Positions 23,336-32,182 of a DNA stretch of 64,000 nt are shown here, in pieces. This DNA is from Bacteroidales bacterium UBA5536. Lineage in GTDB: Bacteria > Bacteroidota > Bacteroidia > Bacteroidales > F082. The notes beneath the pieces were generated by a model, which saw only the letters and a list, made by a program, of their open reading frames with translations, had not been told where the DNA came from and did no database searches. The translations under genes were made by a program, and so were the position numbers. The stretch lies in the NCBI GenBank assembly GCA_002426795.1, contig DINQ01000016.1:265477-329476 (forward strand). The letters run 5' to 3'. Within the stretch, counting starts at the first letter, position 1; the number at the start of each line of letters is the position of its first letter.

Positions 23336-25771
23336 ATGCACAATTTAAAGGCGCTTTATGTCATTTTCCTGCTGTTTGCTTTTTTCGAAGTGAACGGACA
23401 GCCCGTTATTGTATCAGTTGAGCAGGTTTCATCCTCAACCGAGCGCTTCGGCCTTTTTGAGCTGGATGTGCAGCTGCAAACCAATACCACACGCTATTAC
23501 GATTACGATTCGATTGCGCTCTCGGCCATTTTTACGGCTCCCAGTGGACTGCAATACACGGTTGATGGCTTCTTTTACCAGCATTTTATCCCGCTCGAAA
23601 GTGGCTTGCTGCAAGCCGTTGACGATCCGTTTTTTAAAATCAGGTTCAGCCCGCGCGAAACAGGTGAATACACCTATTTTTTAAAGGTCGTTGACGCTGA
23701 GGGCACTGCGCAGACAGAGTCCGCACAGTTTTCAGTTAGGGAGAGCGACAGAGGTGGTTTCGTGGGCATAGCAGAAGGAACCCATCTGTTGAGCAACGAA
23801 AAAGATGAAAATGTTTTCCTGATTGGCGAAAATATTGCCTGGGCCAATCAACCAGATGGCAGCGACCGTATGAGTTATTACCTGGATCAGCTGGCAGCCC
23901 ATCAGGGAAATTTCGCCAAATTGATGATGACGCCCTGGGGATATCAGATTGAGTGGATCGAAGGCGGATTGCGCAACTATCATCCGCGGCAACCACAGGC
24001 ATTTTTGATTGACAGCATTTTCAGGCATGCAGACCGGCTGGGTATTTATTTGCAGTTGGCTCTGGCCATTCATAACGAACTGAATTTTGGTTATCCTGCC
24101 GAAGACTGGACCTCCAATCCGTATAACATTTTAAATGGTGGTTTTTGCGTTGATCCGCAGGAGTTTTTCACCCATCCACAGGCTCGGGAAGCCTATCGCA
24201 ACAAGATTAGGTATGTCATTGCACGCTGGGGTTATGCCGAAAAACTGGTGGCCTGGGAATTGCTTTCTGAAGCAGATAATTTTCCTTTTTATGATGCCTA
24301 CAAAACCGAGATTATCGATTGGTCAACCGATCTGGCTCAGTGGATTAACCAGCACGATCCTTATGGTCATTTGGTTTCGGTTGGTTTTGCTCTGCCCGAA
24401 AGCGAAGTGGCATTATGGCAAAGTGATGAAATCGGTTTTACGCAGATGCACCTCTATGGCAAGGACAAAGACGTGGAAGGAAATGTGTTTCGGCAGATGC
24501 AACATTACCTTGAAAAATTTGACAAACCGGTCTTGGTCGGAGAGTGGGGGCTGGGACATTTCAGCGATTCGATGCCCATCTGGGACCCCAACGGAATCGC
24601 TTTTCACAACAGCATGTGGATCTCTGCCCTCACCGGCTCAATGGGCACAGTAGTGCCCTGGTATTGGGAAAGCTATATTGATGATTTGCAGCTCTATCCT
24701 GTTTTTGGCGCGGTCAATCATTTTCTGGAAGGAGAGGCCCTGCACCAGATGAATCCTCTGCCTGTTCACCTGCACAGCGAAAGTGAATGGCGCGAAGATT
24801 TTGATATCGAACCCAACTATTTCAGTCTGACAACAGCAAGTCCTTCGGTAGCTTTTGATGTATTTACTACCGGACAAATGAAACCCTCCGGCGACAGCCT
24901 AACACAGTTTTTATACGGCCCTGTCTCGATTTTTTCAGGCCTGCGAAAGGAGGTTTTGTTGAGGGGCTTTTTTCAGTACCAAACGCTGCTGAGCATCGAA
25001 ACAGGCGTGCAGGTCAGCAGCAGCATTCTGCAGATCAAGGTAGATGGCGCAGTCGTTTATGAACAAAGCGTTAGTGCCCAGCAAACGGTTAATATCGAAA
25101 TTCAACCAGGCTACCACGAAATTGGGTTCGACAATGTTGGCGCTACTTTTGCCTCAGTCATGGAGTTGGAAAAAATCATTTTCCATGATTTTCTGCCCAG
25201 CGTGCGCGCTTTTGGCATGCAGACAACCGACCGGGTTTTTGGTTGGATTCACAACAGAAACCACAACTGGAAATATTTCTACGAGCATGGCTTAGCGCCT
25301 ACTTCAGCTTCAGGGACTGTTTATTTACCTCTGACTGAGGGTGAATACGAGATTGAATGGTACAATACCCAATCGGCGGTGGTCGATTCTGTTTCAAATA
25401 TCGTGGGCGAGGTAGGTGGGGTGCAGATTCAAGTCAAAGATCTTGCGCAAGATATTGCTTTCAAGACCAGACATCTTGTAAGCTTGCCGGAGAAAAAGCC
25501 TCAACCCTCACTGCTTGTGTATCCCAATCCCTCCAGCAATGCATTTACGTTTGGGATCAATTTAAAAACAGCAGGCGGTGTTTTATTGGAGATTTTTGAC
25601 GTTCAGGGCAGATTGATTGATACAGTGCAGCAGGTTTTTGTTGATCCTGGCGTTCATAAACTGAATTGGGATGCCCAGCAGCATAAACAGTTAAAGCAGC
25701 GCTTGCTGATCTATCGCTTCACCATGCCAGATCAAACAGTCACCGGAAAACTGGTGCTAAGACCTTATTAG
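23336..25771 (+). CDS. Secreted GH5-like glycoside hydrolase with DUF5060 and T9SS signal
   Basis: An 811-residue secreted protein. Signal peptide to about residue 21 (VNGQ); residues ~25-130 resemble DUF5060, an N-terminal beta-sandwich of glycosidases; residues ~145-470 are a (beta/alpha)8 barrel of GH5/clan A style, with likely acid/base Glu in WELLSEAD (about residue 313) and nucleophile Glu in VLVGEWG (about 404). A beta-rich region follows, and the last ~80 residues (LVYPNPSSNAF..., ending GKLVLRPY) are a type IX secretion type A sorting domain. It is therefore exported across the outer membrane and anchored at the surface. The glycan target is unknown, mannan- or cellulose-like by family. 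Confidence 0.85.
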   Translation: MHNLKALYVIFLLFAFFEVNGQPVIVSVEQVSSSTERFGLFELDVQLQTNTTRYYDYDSIALSAIFTAPSGLQYTVDGFFYQHFIPLESGLLQAVDDPFFKIRFSPRETGEYTYFLKVVDAEGTAQTESAQFSVRESDRGGFVGIAEGTHLLSNEKDENVFLIGENIAWANQPDGSDRMSYYLDQLAAHQGNFAKLMMTPWGYQIEWIEGGLRNYHPRQPQAFLIDSIFRHADRLGIYLQLALAIHNELNFGYPAEDWTSNPYNILNGGFCVDPQEFFTHPQAREAYRNKIRYVIARWGYAEKLVAWELLSEADNFPFYDAYKTEIIDWSTDLAQWINQHDPYGHLVSVGFALPESEVALWQSDEIGFTQMHLYGKDKDVEGNVFRQMQHYLEKFDKPVLVGEWGLGHFSDSMPIWDPNGIAFHNSMWISALTGSMGTVVPWYWESYIDDLQLYPVFGAVNHFLEGEALHQMNPLPVHLHSESEWREDFDIEPNYFSLTTASPSVAFDVFTTGQMKPSGDSLTQFLYGPVSIFSGLRKEVLLRGFFQYQTLLSIETGVQVSSSILQIKVDGAVVYEQSVSAQQTVNIEIQPGYHEIGFDNVGATFASVMELEKIIFHDFLPSVRAFGMQTTDRVFGWIHNRNHNWKYFYEHGLAPTSASGTVYLPLTEGEYEIEWYNTQSAVVDSVSNIVGEVGGVQIQVKDLAQDIAFKTRHLVSLPEKKPQPSLLVYPNPSSNAFTFGINLKTAGGVLLEIFDVQGRLIDTVQQVFVDPGVHKLNWDAQQHKQLKQRLLIYRFTMPDQTVTGKLVLRPY

Positions 25772-25816
25772 TCGCCACCATTAGAAATAGACGATAATAA
25801 GCGTGAAAAATTCATT

Positions 25817-25840
25817 TTTACCGAATAATATGTCGGTAAA
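25817..25840. promoter_or_regulatory. Perfect inverted repeat upstream of aconitase
   Basis: TTTACCGA and TCGGTAAA, 8 bases each with an 8-base spacer, end 5 bases before the TAATTTTG -7 box (25846-25853). That places it over the -33 region, the position of an operator. It could also be a weak terminator of the preceding gene, but no T-run follows. Confidence 0.5.
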
Positions 25841-25845
25841 TTCGC

Positions 25846-25853
25846 TAATTTTG
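25846..25853 (+). promoter_or_regulatory. -7 box of the aconitase gene
   Basis: TAATTTTG, exact TAnnTTTG, 61 bases before the ATG at 25915. Confidence 0.6.
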
Positions 25854-25914
25854 CATTAAACACTTGATTTTATTGTTATTACATTAACAATTAACTTAAA
25901 AAATCCATACAGGA

Positions 25915-28185
25915 ATGAAGGTATTTGATATTGACATGATTAAGGCTGTATACAGCCAGATGCCGGAAAAAATTCAGGCTGCACGCCATTTGTTAAAAAG
26001 GCCGCTGACGCTGACAGAAAAAATATTATACAGCCATTTGAGCGATCCCCTACCCGAAAGACCCTTCTCGAGGGGCGGCTCTTACGTTGACTTTCATCCC
26101 GACAGGGTGGCCATGCAGGATGCCACTGCTCAAATGGCTTTGCTTCAGTTTATGCAAGCCGGAAAAGCCAAGGCTGCAGTGCCTTCAACCGTGCATTGCG
26201 ACCACCTGATTCAGGCCAAAGTGGGCGCCGACGCTGATTTGAAAACAGCCAAAGATGCCAACAAGGAAGTGTTTGATTTTTTAGCCAGTGTTTCAAATAA
26301 ATATGGTATTGGTTTCTGGAAACCAGGCGCAGGCATCATTCACCAGGTGGTTCTGGAAAACTACGCTTTTCCGGGGGGCATGATGATTGGAACCGACTCG
26401 CACACCGTTAACGCAGGTGGTTTGGGAATGGTGGCAATTGGTGTTGGCGGTGCCGACGCTGTGGATGTGATGGCCGGCATGCCTTGGGAATTAAAGTTTC
26501 CGAAGCTCATTGGTGTGAAACTGACCGGAAAACTCAGCGGCTGGACAGCAGCCAAAGACGTAATTTTAAAAGTAGCTGGTATTCTCACCGTAAAAGGCGG
26601 TACAGGAGCCATTGTGGAATACTTTGGCGAAGGCGCCCGCTCGCTTTCCTGCACCGGAAAAGGAACCATCTGTAATATGGGAGCCGAAATTGGTGCGACG
26701 ACCTCTTTATTCGGCTATGACGCTAAAATGGCAGCTTACCTCAGGGGCACAAACCGCGCCGAAGTGGCCGATGCTGCTGATAAAATCGCTGCACATCTCA
26801 CTGCAGACCCTGAAGTATATGCCAATCCTGAGCAGTTTTTCGACCAGGTAATCGAAATCGACCTTTCGACACTCGAACCCCATATCAACGGACCCTTCAC
26901 ACCAGATTTGGCAACGCCGGTTTCACAATTTGCCGAAGCAGTAAAAGCAAACGGTTGGCCCGAAAAGCTGGAGGTAGGATTGATTGGTTCGTGCACCAAT
27001 TCATCTTATGAAGATATTTCCAGGGCTGCTTCGGTTGCCCAGCAGGCCATTGATAAAAAACTGAAAGTCAAAGCAGAATATACCGTTACCCCTGGTTCTG
27101 AAATGGTTAGATACACAGTAGAACGCGATGGTTTTTTGGATACATTTGAAAAAATTGGTGGCGTAGTGCTGGCGAATGCTTGTGGTCCCTGCATTGGTCA
27201 ATGGGCTCGCCATAATGCCGACAAAGGCGAGAAGAACTCCATCATGACCTCCTTTAACCGGAACTTTGCCAAACGCAACGATGGTAACCCCAATACACAT
27301 GGCTTTGTAGCTTCACCCGAAATGACAACAGCTTTTGCCATTGCCGGAAGTCTGACATTCAATCCGTTGACCGACTATCTGACCAACGAAAAAGGCGAGA
27401 AAGTGAAACTTGACGAGCCGATGGGAATCGAATTTCCGCCCAAAGGCTTTGCCGTTGAAGACAATGGCTACCAGGCTCCCGCTGAGGATGGAAGCAAAGT
27501 TGTGGTGGCTGTGGATCCAAAATCGGATCGTCTGCAGTTGCTTGAGCCCTTCAAACCCTGGGATGGCAAAGACATCAAGGGCATGTGCCTGCTGATTAAA
27601 GCCAAGGGAAAATGTACGACTGATCATATTTCTATGGCTGGTCCCTGGTTGCGTTATCGCGGGCACCTCGAAAACATTTCACAAAACCTGTTGATTGGTG
27701 CAGTCAATTATTTTGGAGAGAAGACCAATGCAGTGAAAAACCAGTTGTCAGGCGAAACCAATCCTGTTCCCGATGCTGCCAAAGCCTATCGTGATGCAGG
27801 TTTCGGCTCAATCATCGTGGGTGACGAAAACTATGGTGAAGGATCTTCGCGTGAGCATGCAGCCATGGAGCCCCGTTTCCTTGGCGTGAAGGTGGTGCTG
27901 GTGAAATCGTTTGCCCGTATACACGAAACCAACCTGAAAAAACAAGGGATGTTGGCCCTGACTTTTGACCAGAAGGCTGATTATGAAAAAGTAAGAGAAG
28001 ATGACAGAATCGACATTCTTGATCTTGAGCATTTTGCACCTGGCAAACAACTAACTGTTCAGCTGTACCATCAGGATGGCTCAACAGATAGCTTCAAGGT
28101 AAACCATACCTACAATGCCAACCAAATTGAATGGTTCAAAGCCGGAAGCGCATTGAATCTGATTAAAATGCACCAGAAAGGATAA
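25915..28185 (+). CDS. acn: Aconitate hydratase
   Basis: A 756-residue aconitase of the length and type usual in Bacteroidota (mitochondrial-like). It interconverts citrate and isocitrate in the TCA cycle. The three Cys ligands of the [4Fe-4S] cluster are visible in GSCTNSS (about residue 360) and ACGPCIG (about 423 and 426). The N-terminal substrate region MIGTDSHTVNAGGLG and the C-terminal swivel-domain motif GDENYGEGSSREHAA are intact. It is transcribed alone: a promoter with a palindrome lies upstream and a strong terminator follows. The palindrome suggests repressor control. Confidence 0.96.
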   Translation: MKVFDIDMIKAVYSQMPEKIQAARHLLKRPLTLTEKILYSHLSDPLPERPFSRGGSYVDFHPDRVAMQDATAQMALLQFMQAGKAKAAVPSTVHCDHLIQAKVGADADLKTAKDANKEVFDFLASVSNKYGIGFWKPGAGIIHQVVLENYAFPGGMMIGTDSHTVNAGGLGMVAIGVGGADAVDVMAGMPWELKFPKLIGVKLTGKLSGWTAAKDVILKVAGILTVKGGTGAIVEYFGEGARSLSCTGKGTICNMGAEIGATTSLFGYDAKMAAYLRGTNRAEVADAADKIAAHLTADPEVYANPEQFFDQVIEIDLSTLEPHINGPFTPDLATPVSQFAEAVKANGWPEKLEVGLIGSCTNSSYEDISRAASVAQQAIDKKLKVKAEYTVTPGSEMVRYTVERDGFLDTFEKIGGVVLANACGPCIGQWARHNADKGEKNSIMTSFNRNFAKRNDGNPNTHGFVASPEMTTAFAIAGSLTFNPLTDYLTNEKGEKVKLDEPMGIEFPPKGFAVEDNGYQAPAEDGSKVVVAVDPKSDRLQLLEPFKPWDGKDIKGMCLLIKAKGKCTTDHISMAGPWLRYRGHLENISQNLLIGAVNYFGEKTNAVKNQLSGETNPVPDAAKAYRDAGFGSIIVGDENYGEGSSREHAAMEPRFLGVKVVLVKSFARIHETNLKKQGMLALTFDQKADYEKVREDDRIDILDLEHFAPGKQLTVQLYHQDGSTDSFKVNHTYNANQIEWFKAGSALNLIKMHQKG

Positions 28186-28208
28186 TGGATTCTTAACGCA
28201 TACAACAG

Positions 28209-28243
28209 ATCCGCAAAGGCCTTCGCTTTTGCGGATTTTTTTT
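28209..28243 (+). terminator. Terminator of aconitase gene
   Basis: Arms ATCCGCAAA and TTTGCGGAT pair with an 10-base loop and are followed by a run of eight T. Confidence 0.9.
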
Positions 28244-28468
28244 GGCTAAAAACTAGTAGTTCCAGATGGATGTTGTGGAGCCACTATTTGGGTTTCATCA
28301 TGTCTTGGTACGTTTCCATCAGGCGAAAAAATGTCCCGATTCTGGAATGTTCTGGAAAACGAAACAAAAATTTTACTATCTTTAATCATCAGTAAATCAA
28401 GTTAATAGAATCTTATTTAAAGATTTGCACGAATTTTGCTCATTGTGATTTGCATGAATTATTTTAAA

Positions 28469-30265
28469 ATGAAAAGCTTTAGGGTCATATCTGTTTTACT
28501 GGCGGTTTTGCTGGGGGCATCATCCTGCATGAAGAATCCAGACAATCAACCTGCCGAATCTTCTGCGCAACGGATGGAAGATTTGGTGGTGAGCGACGAT
28601 TTTGACTGGAAGACCACCAATACGGTTGATGTTGAGATTCAGCTGCCGCAAGACTTCAATATTTTACCATTGAGCATTTACAGTGCCGATGGTCAACGGA
28701 TGTTTTTTGCCGGTTATCCCGAAGATGGATCGGGTCAATTGTTGACCAGAATCACCATCCCGGCTTACGAAGACCAGCTCAGGTTGGTTTTCTCGTCTCA
28801 GTCCGGCATCCCTGATGTTACGGTGCCTTTGCAAGGGAGTCAGCTTAGTTTTGATGCAGATCAAATGTTGAAAAGTGTGAGAATGCCTTGCGATCTCAGT
28901 GGTATACAAACGTATTCGCAGGGAGCCTGGCATGCAAGTGCGCAGGGTTCAAATTTAGGCAACATGAGAGACGCGCATTTTGCTGATGTTTTTCCGGCGG
29001 GGCTCACGATTGGTGATCCCACCCATTTTACCATTCGGTTTGAAAGCTCGCAGGCCATTGCTGATTTTTTACCGGCAGGCGGCCATTCTCAGGTGCTTAC
29101 ACAAAGTTATACCAATCCAACCTCAGCATCAGGAATTGGAAACTGGGCCGGTCAAATTGCCGCAGCCATGTTGAATGTTTACTTCGACGAGGCTGCTGTT
29201 TATCCCAGTCAGGGAGCAAATCAACTGAAAGACCTGGCGTTTCTGGCTGGACCTTTCAGAGGGATGTCGATCGAAAATTTCCTCACCATTGCCAACAAAG
29301 CCATTGGCGGAGGTGGTACAGGTGGATACAGCATCAACGAAATTGCGTATGCCGCTGAGCAAATCAACACCAACTTTGAGAGCGGAAACCTGAATTATTT
29401 AACCTGCTCGGTCAACTCGGTCGGTGATGGAACCGGCCCGACAGAAGTGCATTACACCGGAACACTTGCTTACGAGGATTTGTGGCCATGGAAAGGCGAT
29501 TATGATTTTAACGACATGGTTATCAGTTACGATTTCGATATTTTCAAAAACGTACAGGAACAGATCAGACACATCACGGCTACTTTTACGCTCTATGCTT
29601 TTGGCGCTTCCTATTATAACGGATTCGGGTTTAGCCTGCCAAATATCCCCAATGATGCAATTCTCAGCGTAACCGGGAGCCAGCTTAAGCCCAACACCTA
29701 TGTACAACTGCTGTCAAACGGTTTGGAACAGGGACAAAACCATGCCACAATCATCGTTTTTGATGATGCTTACGACCTGATGCAGCATCCCGGTATGGGA
29801 ATTGGCGTGAATACAGATCCTTCTGCGCCTTATGTTAGTCCTGTGACATTTGTTATAGAAATGAATTTTATGGATAATGATGTACCAGCCTCAGGCGGTC
29901 CTGTTACCTTTAACCAACTGGATATCGGTCAGTTCAATCCATTTATTATTGTTAATCAAAACAGGCAGGTTGAAGTGCATTTACCCGGCTATGCCCCAAC
30001 GGCTCTGGCAAACATGAGCCTTCTCGGAACCGGACAGGACAACGGAACAGCTGGTGAGTCAGGATATTATAAGACAACCAATAACCTGCCCTGGGCCATC
30101 AATATCCCTGAAGTATTTAAGTACCCGGTTGAAAAGCAAGAAATTACAGGAGCTTACCTCCATTTCGCAGAATGGGCCGAAAGCAGTGGACAGAACTTTC
30201 CCGATTGGTTCAAAAACCTGCCCGGCTATACCAATACATCCTTGATCTATCCTTCACGACAATAG
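28469..30265 (+). CDS. LruC-domain lipoprotein
   Basis: A 598-residue lipoprotein. I start it at MKSFRVISVLLAV; ATGs 5 and 11 codons earlier are possible. The lipobox LGASSC ends at about residue 20. The C-terminal third carries the LruC domain signature (YEDLWPWKGDYDFNDMVISYDF, with the acidic DYDFNDMV Ca-binding-like core). The N-terminal half is beta-rich and unassigned. LruC proteins of Bacteroidota are surface lipoproteins of unknown function. It is followed after 10 bases by the next lipoprotein gene, so these may be co-transcribed. Confidence 0.83.
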   Translation: MKSFRVISVLLAVLLGASSCMKNPDNQPAESSAQRMEDLVVSDDFDWKTTNTVDVEIQLPQDFNILPLSIYSADGQRMFFAGYPEDGSGQLLTRITIPAYEDQLRLVFSSQSGIPDVTVPLQGSQLSFDADQMLKSVRMPCDLSGIQTYSQGAWHASAQGSNLGNMRDAHFADVFPAGLTIGDPTHFTIRFESSQAIADFLPAGGHSQVLTQSYTNPTSASGIGNWAGQIAAAMLNVYFDEAAVYPSQGANQLKDLAFLAGPFRGMSIENFLTIANKAIGGGGTGGYSINEIAYAAEQINTNFESGNLNYLTCSVNSVGDGTGPTEVHYTGTLAYEDLWPWKGDYDFNDMVISYDFDIFKNVQEQIRHITATFTLYAFGASYYNGFGFSLPNIPNDAILSVTGSQLKPNTYVQLLSNGLEQGQNHATIIVFDDAYDLMQHPGMGIGVNTDPSAPYVSPVTFVIEMNFMDNDVPASGGPVTFNQLDIGQFNPFIIVNQNRQVEVHLPGYAPTALANMSLLGTGQDNGTAGESGYYKTTNNLPWAINIPEVFKYPVEKQEITGAYLHFAEWAESSGQNFPDWFKNLPGYTNTSLIYPSRQ

Positions 30266-30275
30266 TTATAAAAAT

Positions 30276-31739
30276 ATGAGAATCATGAAAATAGTAAACG
30301 GTCTGTTGCAAATTATGTTTGCAGTAGCTGTGCTGTCTTCATGCCAGAAATTTGACTATGCAGTTCCCACAGCTCAGCAAAAAGAAGTTACTTTCAGTAG
30401 CCTTGAGATGAATGTGGGTACGATGAAAAACGCAAATGGCTATCAAAATTCCTGCGATTATGCAGTGGTGCAGATAGATCAGAAAATCTACAAAATTGAC
30501 GTTTATGCGCTTGATGACAAGCAGTATTCAACTACACTTAAATTGCCAAGTGGTAACTACAGTTTAAATGCCTTCTTGCTCATGAGCAACAACATGACGC
30601 CGACTGATTCAACCGATGATCAGATTGTCTATGCGAGTCCGGTAGAAGGTTCGGCTTATGCATCCTATGTATCTCAGGCAGCTGGTTTCACATTTGAGGT
30701 GGGTACTTTGAATAAAATCGAGGTGCCGGTAAATGTGGTTCAGTTCAATCCAGCCGACTACCAAAAATTTGGATTTGATTATTCCATCTTAACGCAAACA
30801 ACCATGCGCAATCAGCGGTTTGTTGGACTGTTTAAGGTGAAGGACCCTGTTGCTTACACAGGTTCGCTCTATCAGTCGCAATCATCTGGATTACAGCAAA
30901 ATATGCCTGCAATCTATCGCATTGATGTATACAGGAACAAGCAGTTTGTTCAGTCGTACAACAATGAAAACAGCAGAGGCGAATCGCCTTTGGAAGTTGG
31001 TTATCCGGATGGAGACCAAACGACAGATTATTACAGGTTTGAGTTGTTTCTGTACGTGAAAACCGGCAATGGTTTCGATTATCGTTATATTCAGTCCTGG
31101 AATTTTTCGGACGACCAGCGGCTTCAAACAGCAAGTGACGGAATTGTGCATTTTAGCGTGGGCGATCTTAATACTACAACGTCCGGGTATTCATTTGCAC
31201 CCTACCAGGATGTTCCACAGAATTGTAGTCTGACTATTGACTTTGGTATTGCTCCCGGCAGCCTGGGTAGCTATTTCAATGGAATTGTTTCGGGAATTGA
31301 TGGAAACTATGCTTTGCAAAATGGCAGATTTCCAAGCTATTGTGGAACCGATACAGTAAGTATCAATTTGGGATATGCCTATCAGATGCATGCTGTCAGT
31401 TCTTTGACAAGCGACCTGCTCCCGCAATATGCCAGAGGTGCCGACAGGTGGAACGCGCTCAACTGGTTGTATAATCACCTGGATAATTATGCGTTTTACG
31501 ACTGGGATATACTTCAGGGAGCGTCATGGATGATTCTGAACGATTGGGACGGAACGGGGCACAGTGGTGTTACTTCGGCAAACTCGATTGTTTTGCAGAT
31601 GGTTACAGATGCCAGACAACACCCCGGTTTTGTGCCGGATTACGGGCAAAAGGCGGCCATTGTTTTTGTGCCTAATAACGTCCATGCCGATGAATTGATT
31701 CCTTCGGTTCAGGTGGTTTTTACGATGGTTACTCTCTAA
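30276..31739 (+). CDS. Lipoprotein with putative thioester-like domain, paralogue 1
   Basis: A 487-residue lipoprotein: signal ending in LSSCQK (Cys about residue 24), an N-terminal beta-rich region related to DUF4493-like lipoproteins, and a C-terminal domain (about 325-480). In this last part there are YCGTD (about residue 360), NALNWLYNHLD, and DILQGASWMI (about 413), in the same order and spacing as the Cys / WLxNN / Gln-x-A-[I/S]-W blocks of Cys-Gln thioester (TED) domains. The Gln block is less perfect than in paralogue 2. Together with the next gene it looks like a duplicated surface protein pair. Function not known. Confidence 0.75.
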   Translation: MRIMKIVNGLLQIMFAVAVLSSCQKFDYAVPTAQQKEVTFSSLEMNVGTMKNANGYQNSCDYAVVQIDQKIYKIDVYALDDKQYSTTLKLPSGNYSLNAFLLMSNNMTPTDSTDDQIVYASPVEGSAYASYVSQAAGFTFEVGTLNKIEVPVNVVQFNPADYQKFGFDYSILTQTTMRNQRFVGLFKVKDPVAYTGSLYQSQSSGLQQNMPAIYRIDVYRNKQFVQSYNNENSRGESPLEVGYPDGDQTTDYYRFELFLYVKTGNGFDYRYIQSWNFSDDQRLQTASDGIVHFSVGDLNTTTSGYSFAPYQDVPQNCSLTIDFGIAPGSLGSYFNGIVSGIDGNYALQNGRFPSYCGTDTVSINLGYAYQMHAVSSLTSDLLPQYARGADRWNALNWLYNHLDNYAFYDWDILQGASWMILNDWDGTGHSGVTSANSIVLQMVTDARQHPGFVPDYGQKAAIVFVPNNVHADELIPSVQVVFTMVTL

Positions 31740-32182
31740 GACCATTTTGTCATAGTTTAATTCTAAATCAAGATTTTCTGGCAAACCAATCTCGTCCCAA
31801 ATGGGACTTTATCATTTTTATAAAGGGCATGCTTCAATATTTTTAGTTATTAGGTGGTTCAGCCAGCAGATAAAAGCGGTTTAATTAAAAGCAAAAACTA
31901 TACTGGCAAAGTCCGATTGGATCAAAGACCTACAGCCTTTCCGAATTTTATCATTAAAAAAACCAATCAACAGCAAGCTACAAAACTGATAACCAGATTC
32001 TTTGGAGAGATAGAACTTGTGTTCATTGTCGGAAATAAATCCAATATTGGGAATGTATTGAACGGTTCTTAAGGCCGTATATCCATGTAACTCACAGAAT
32101 AACAATATAATAAAGCTTTTGGCATGCATATTGAAACAAGATTATTAGAAACTTATTACTCCACACCAAAAATTTTAGGACA
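31740..32182. other. 443-base gap between the two paralogues
   Basis: No gene is supported. A small hairpin GTCCC-AAAT-GGGAC (31794-31807) followed by an AT-rich stretch could be a weak terminator. The rest shows no clear promoter box or repeat. Confidence 0.5.
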
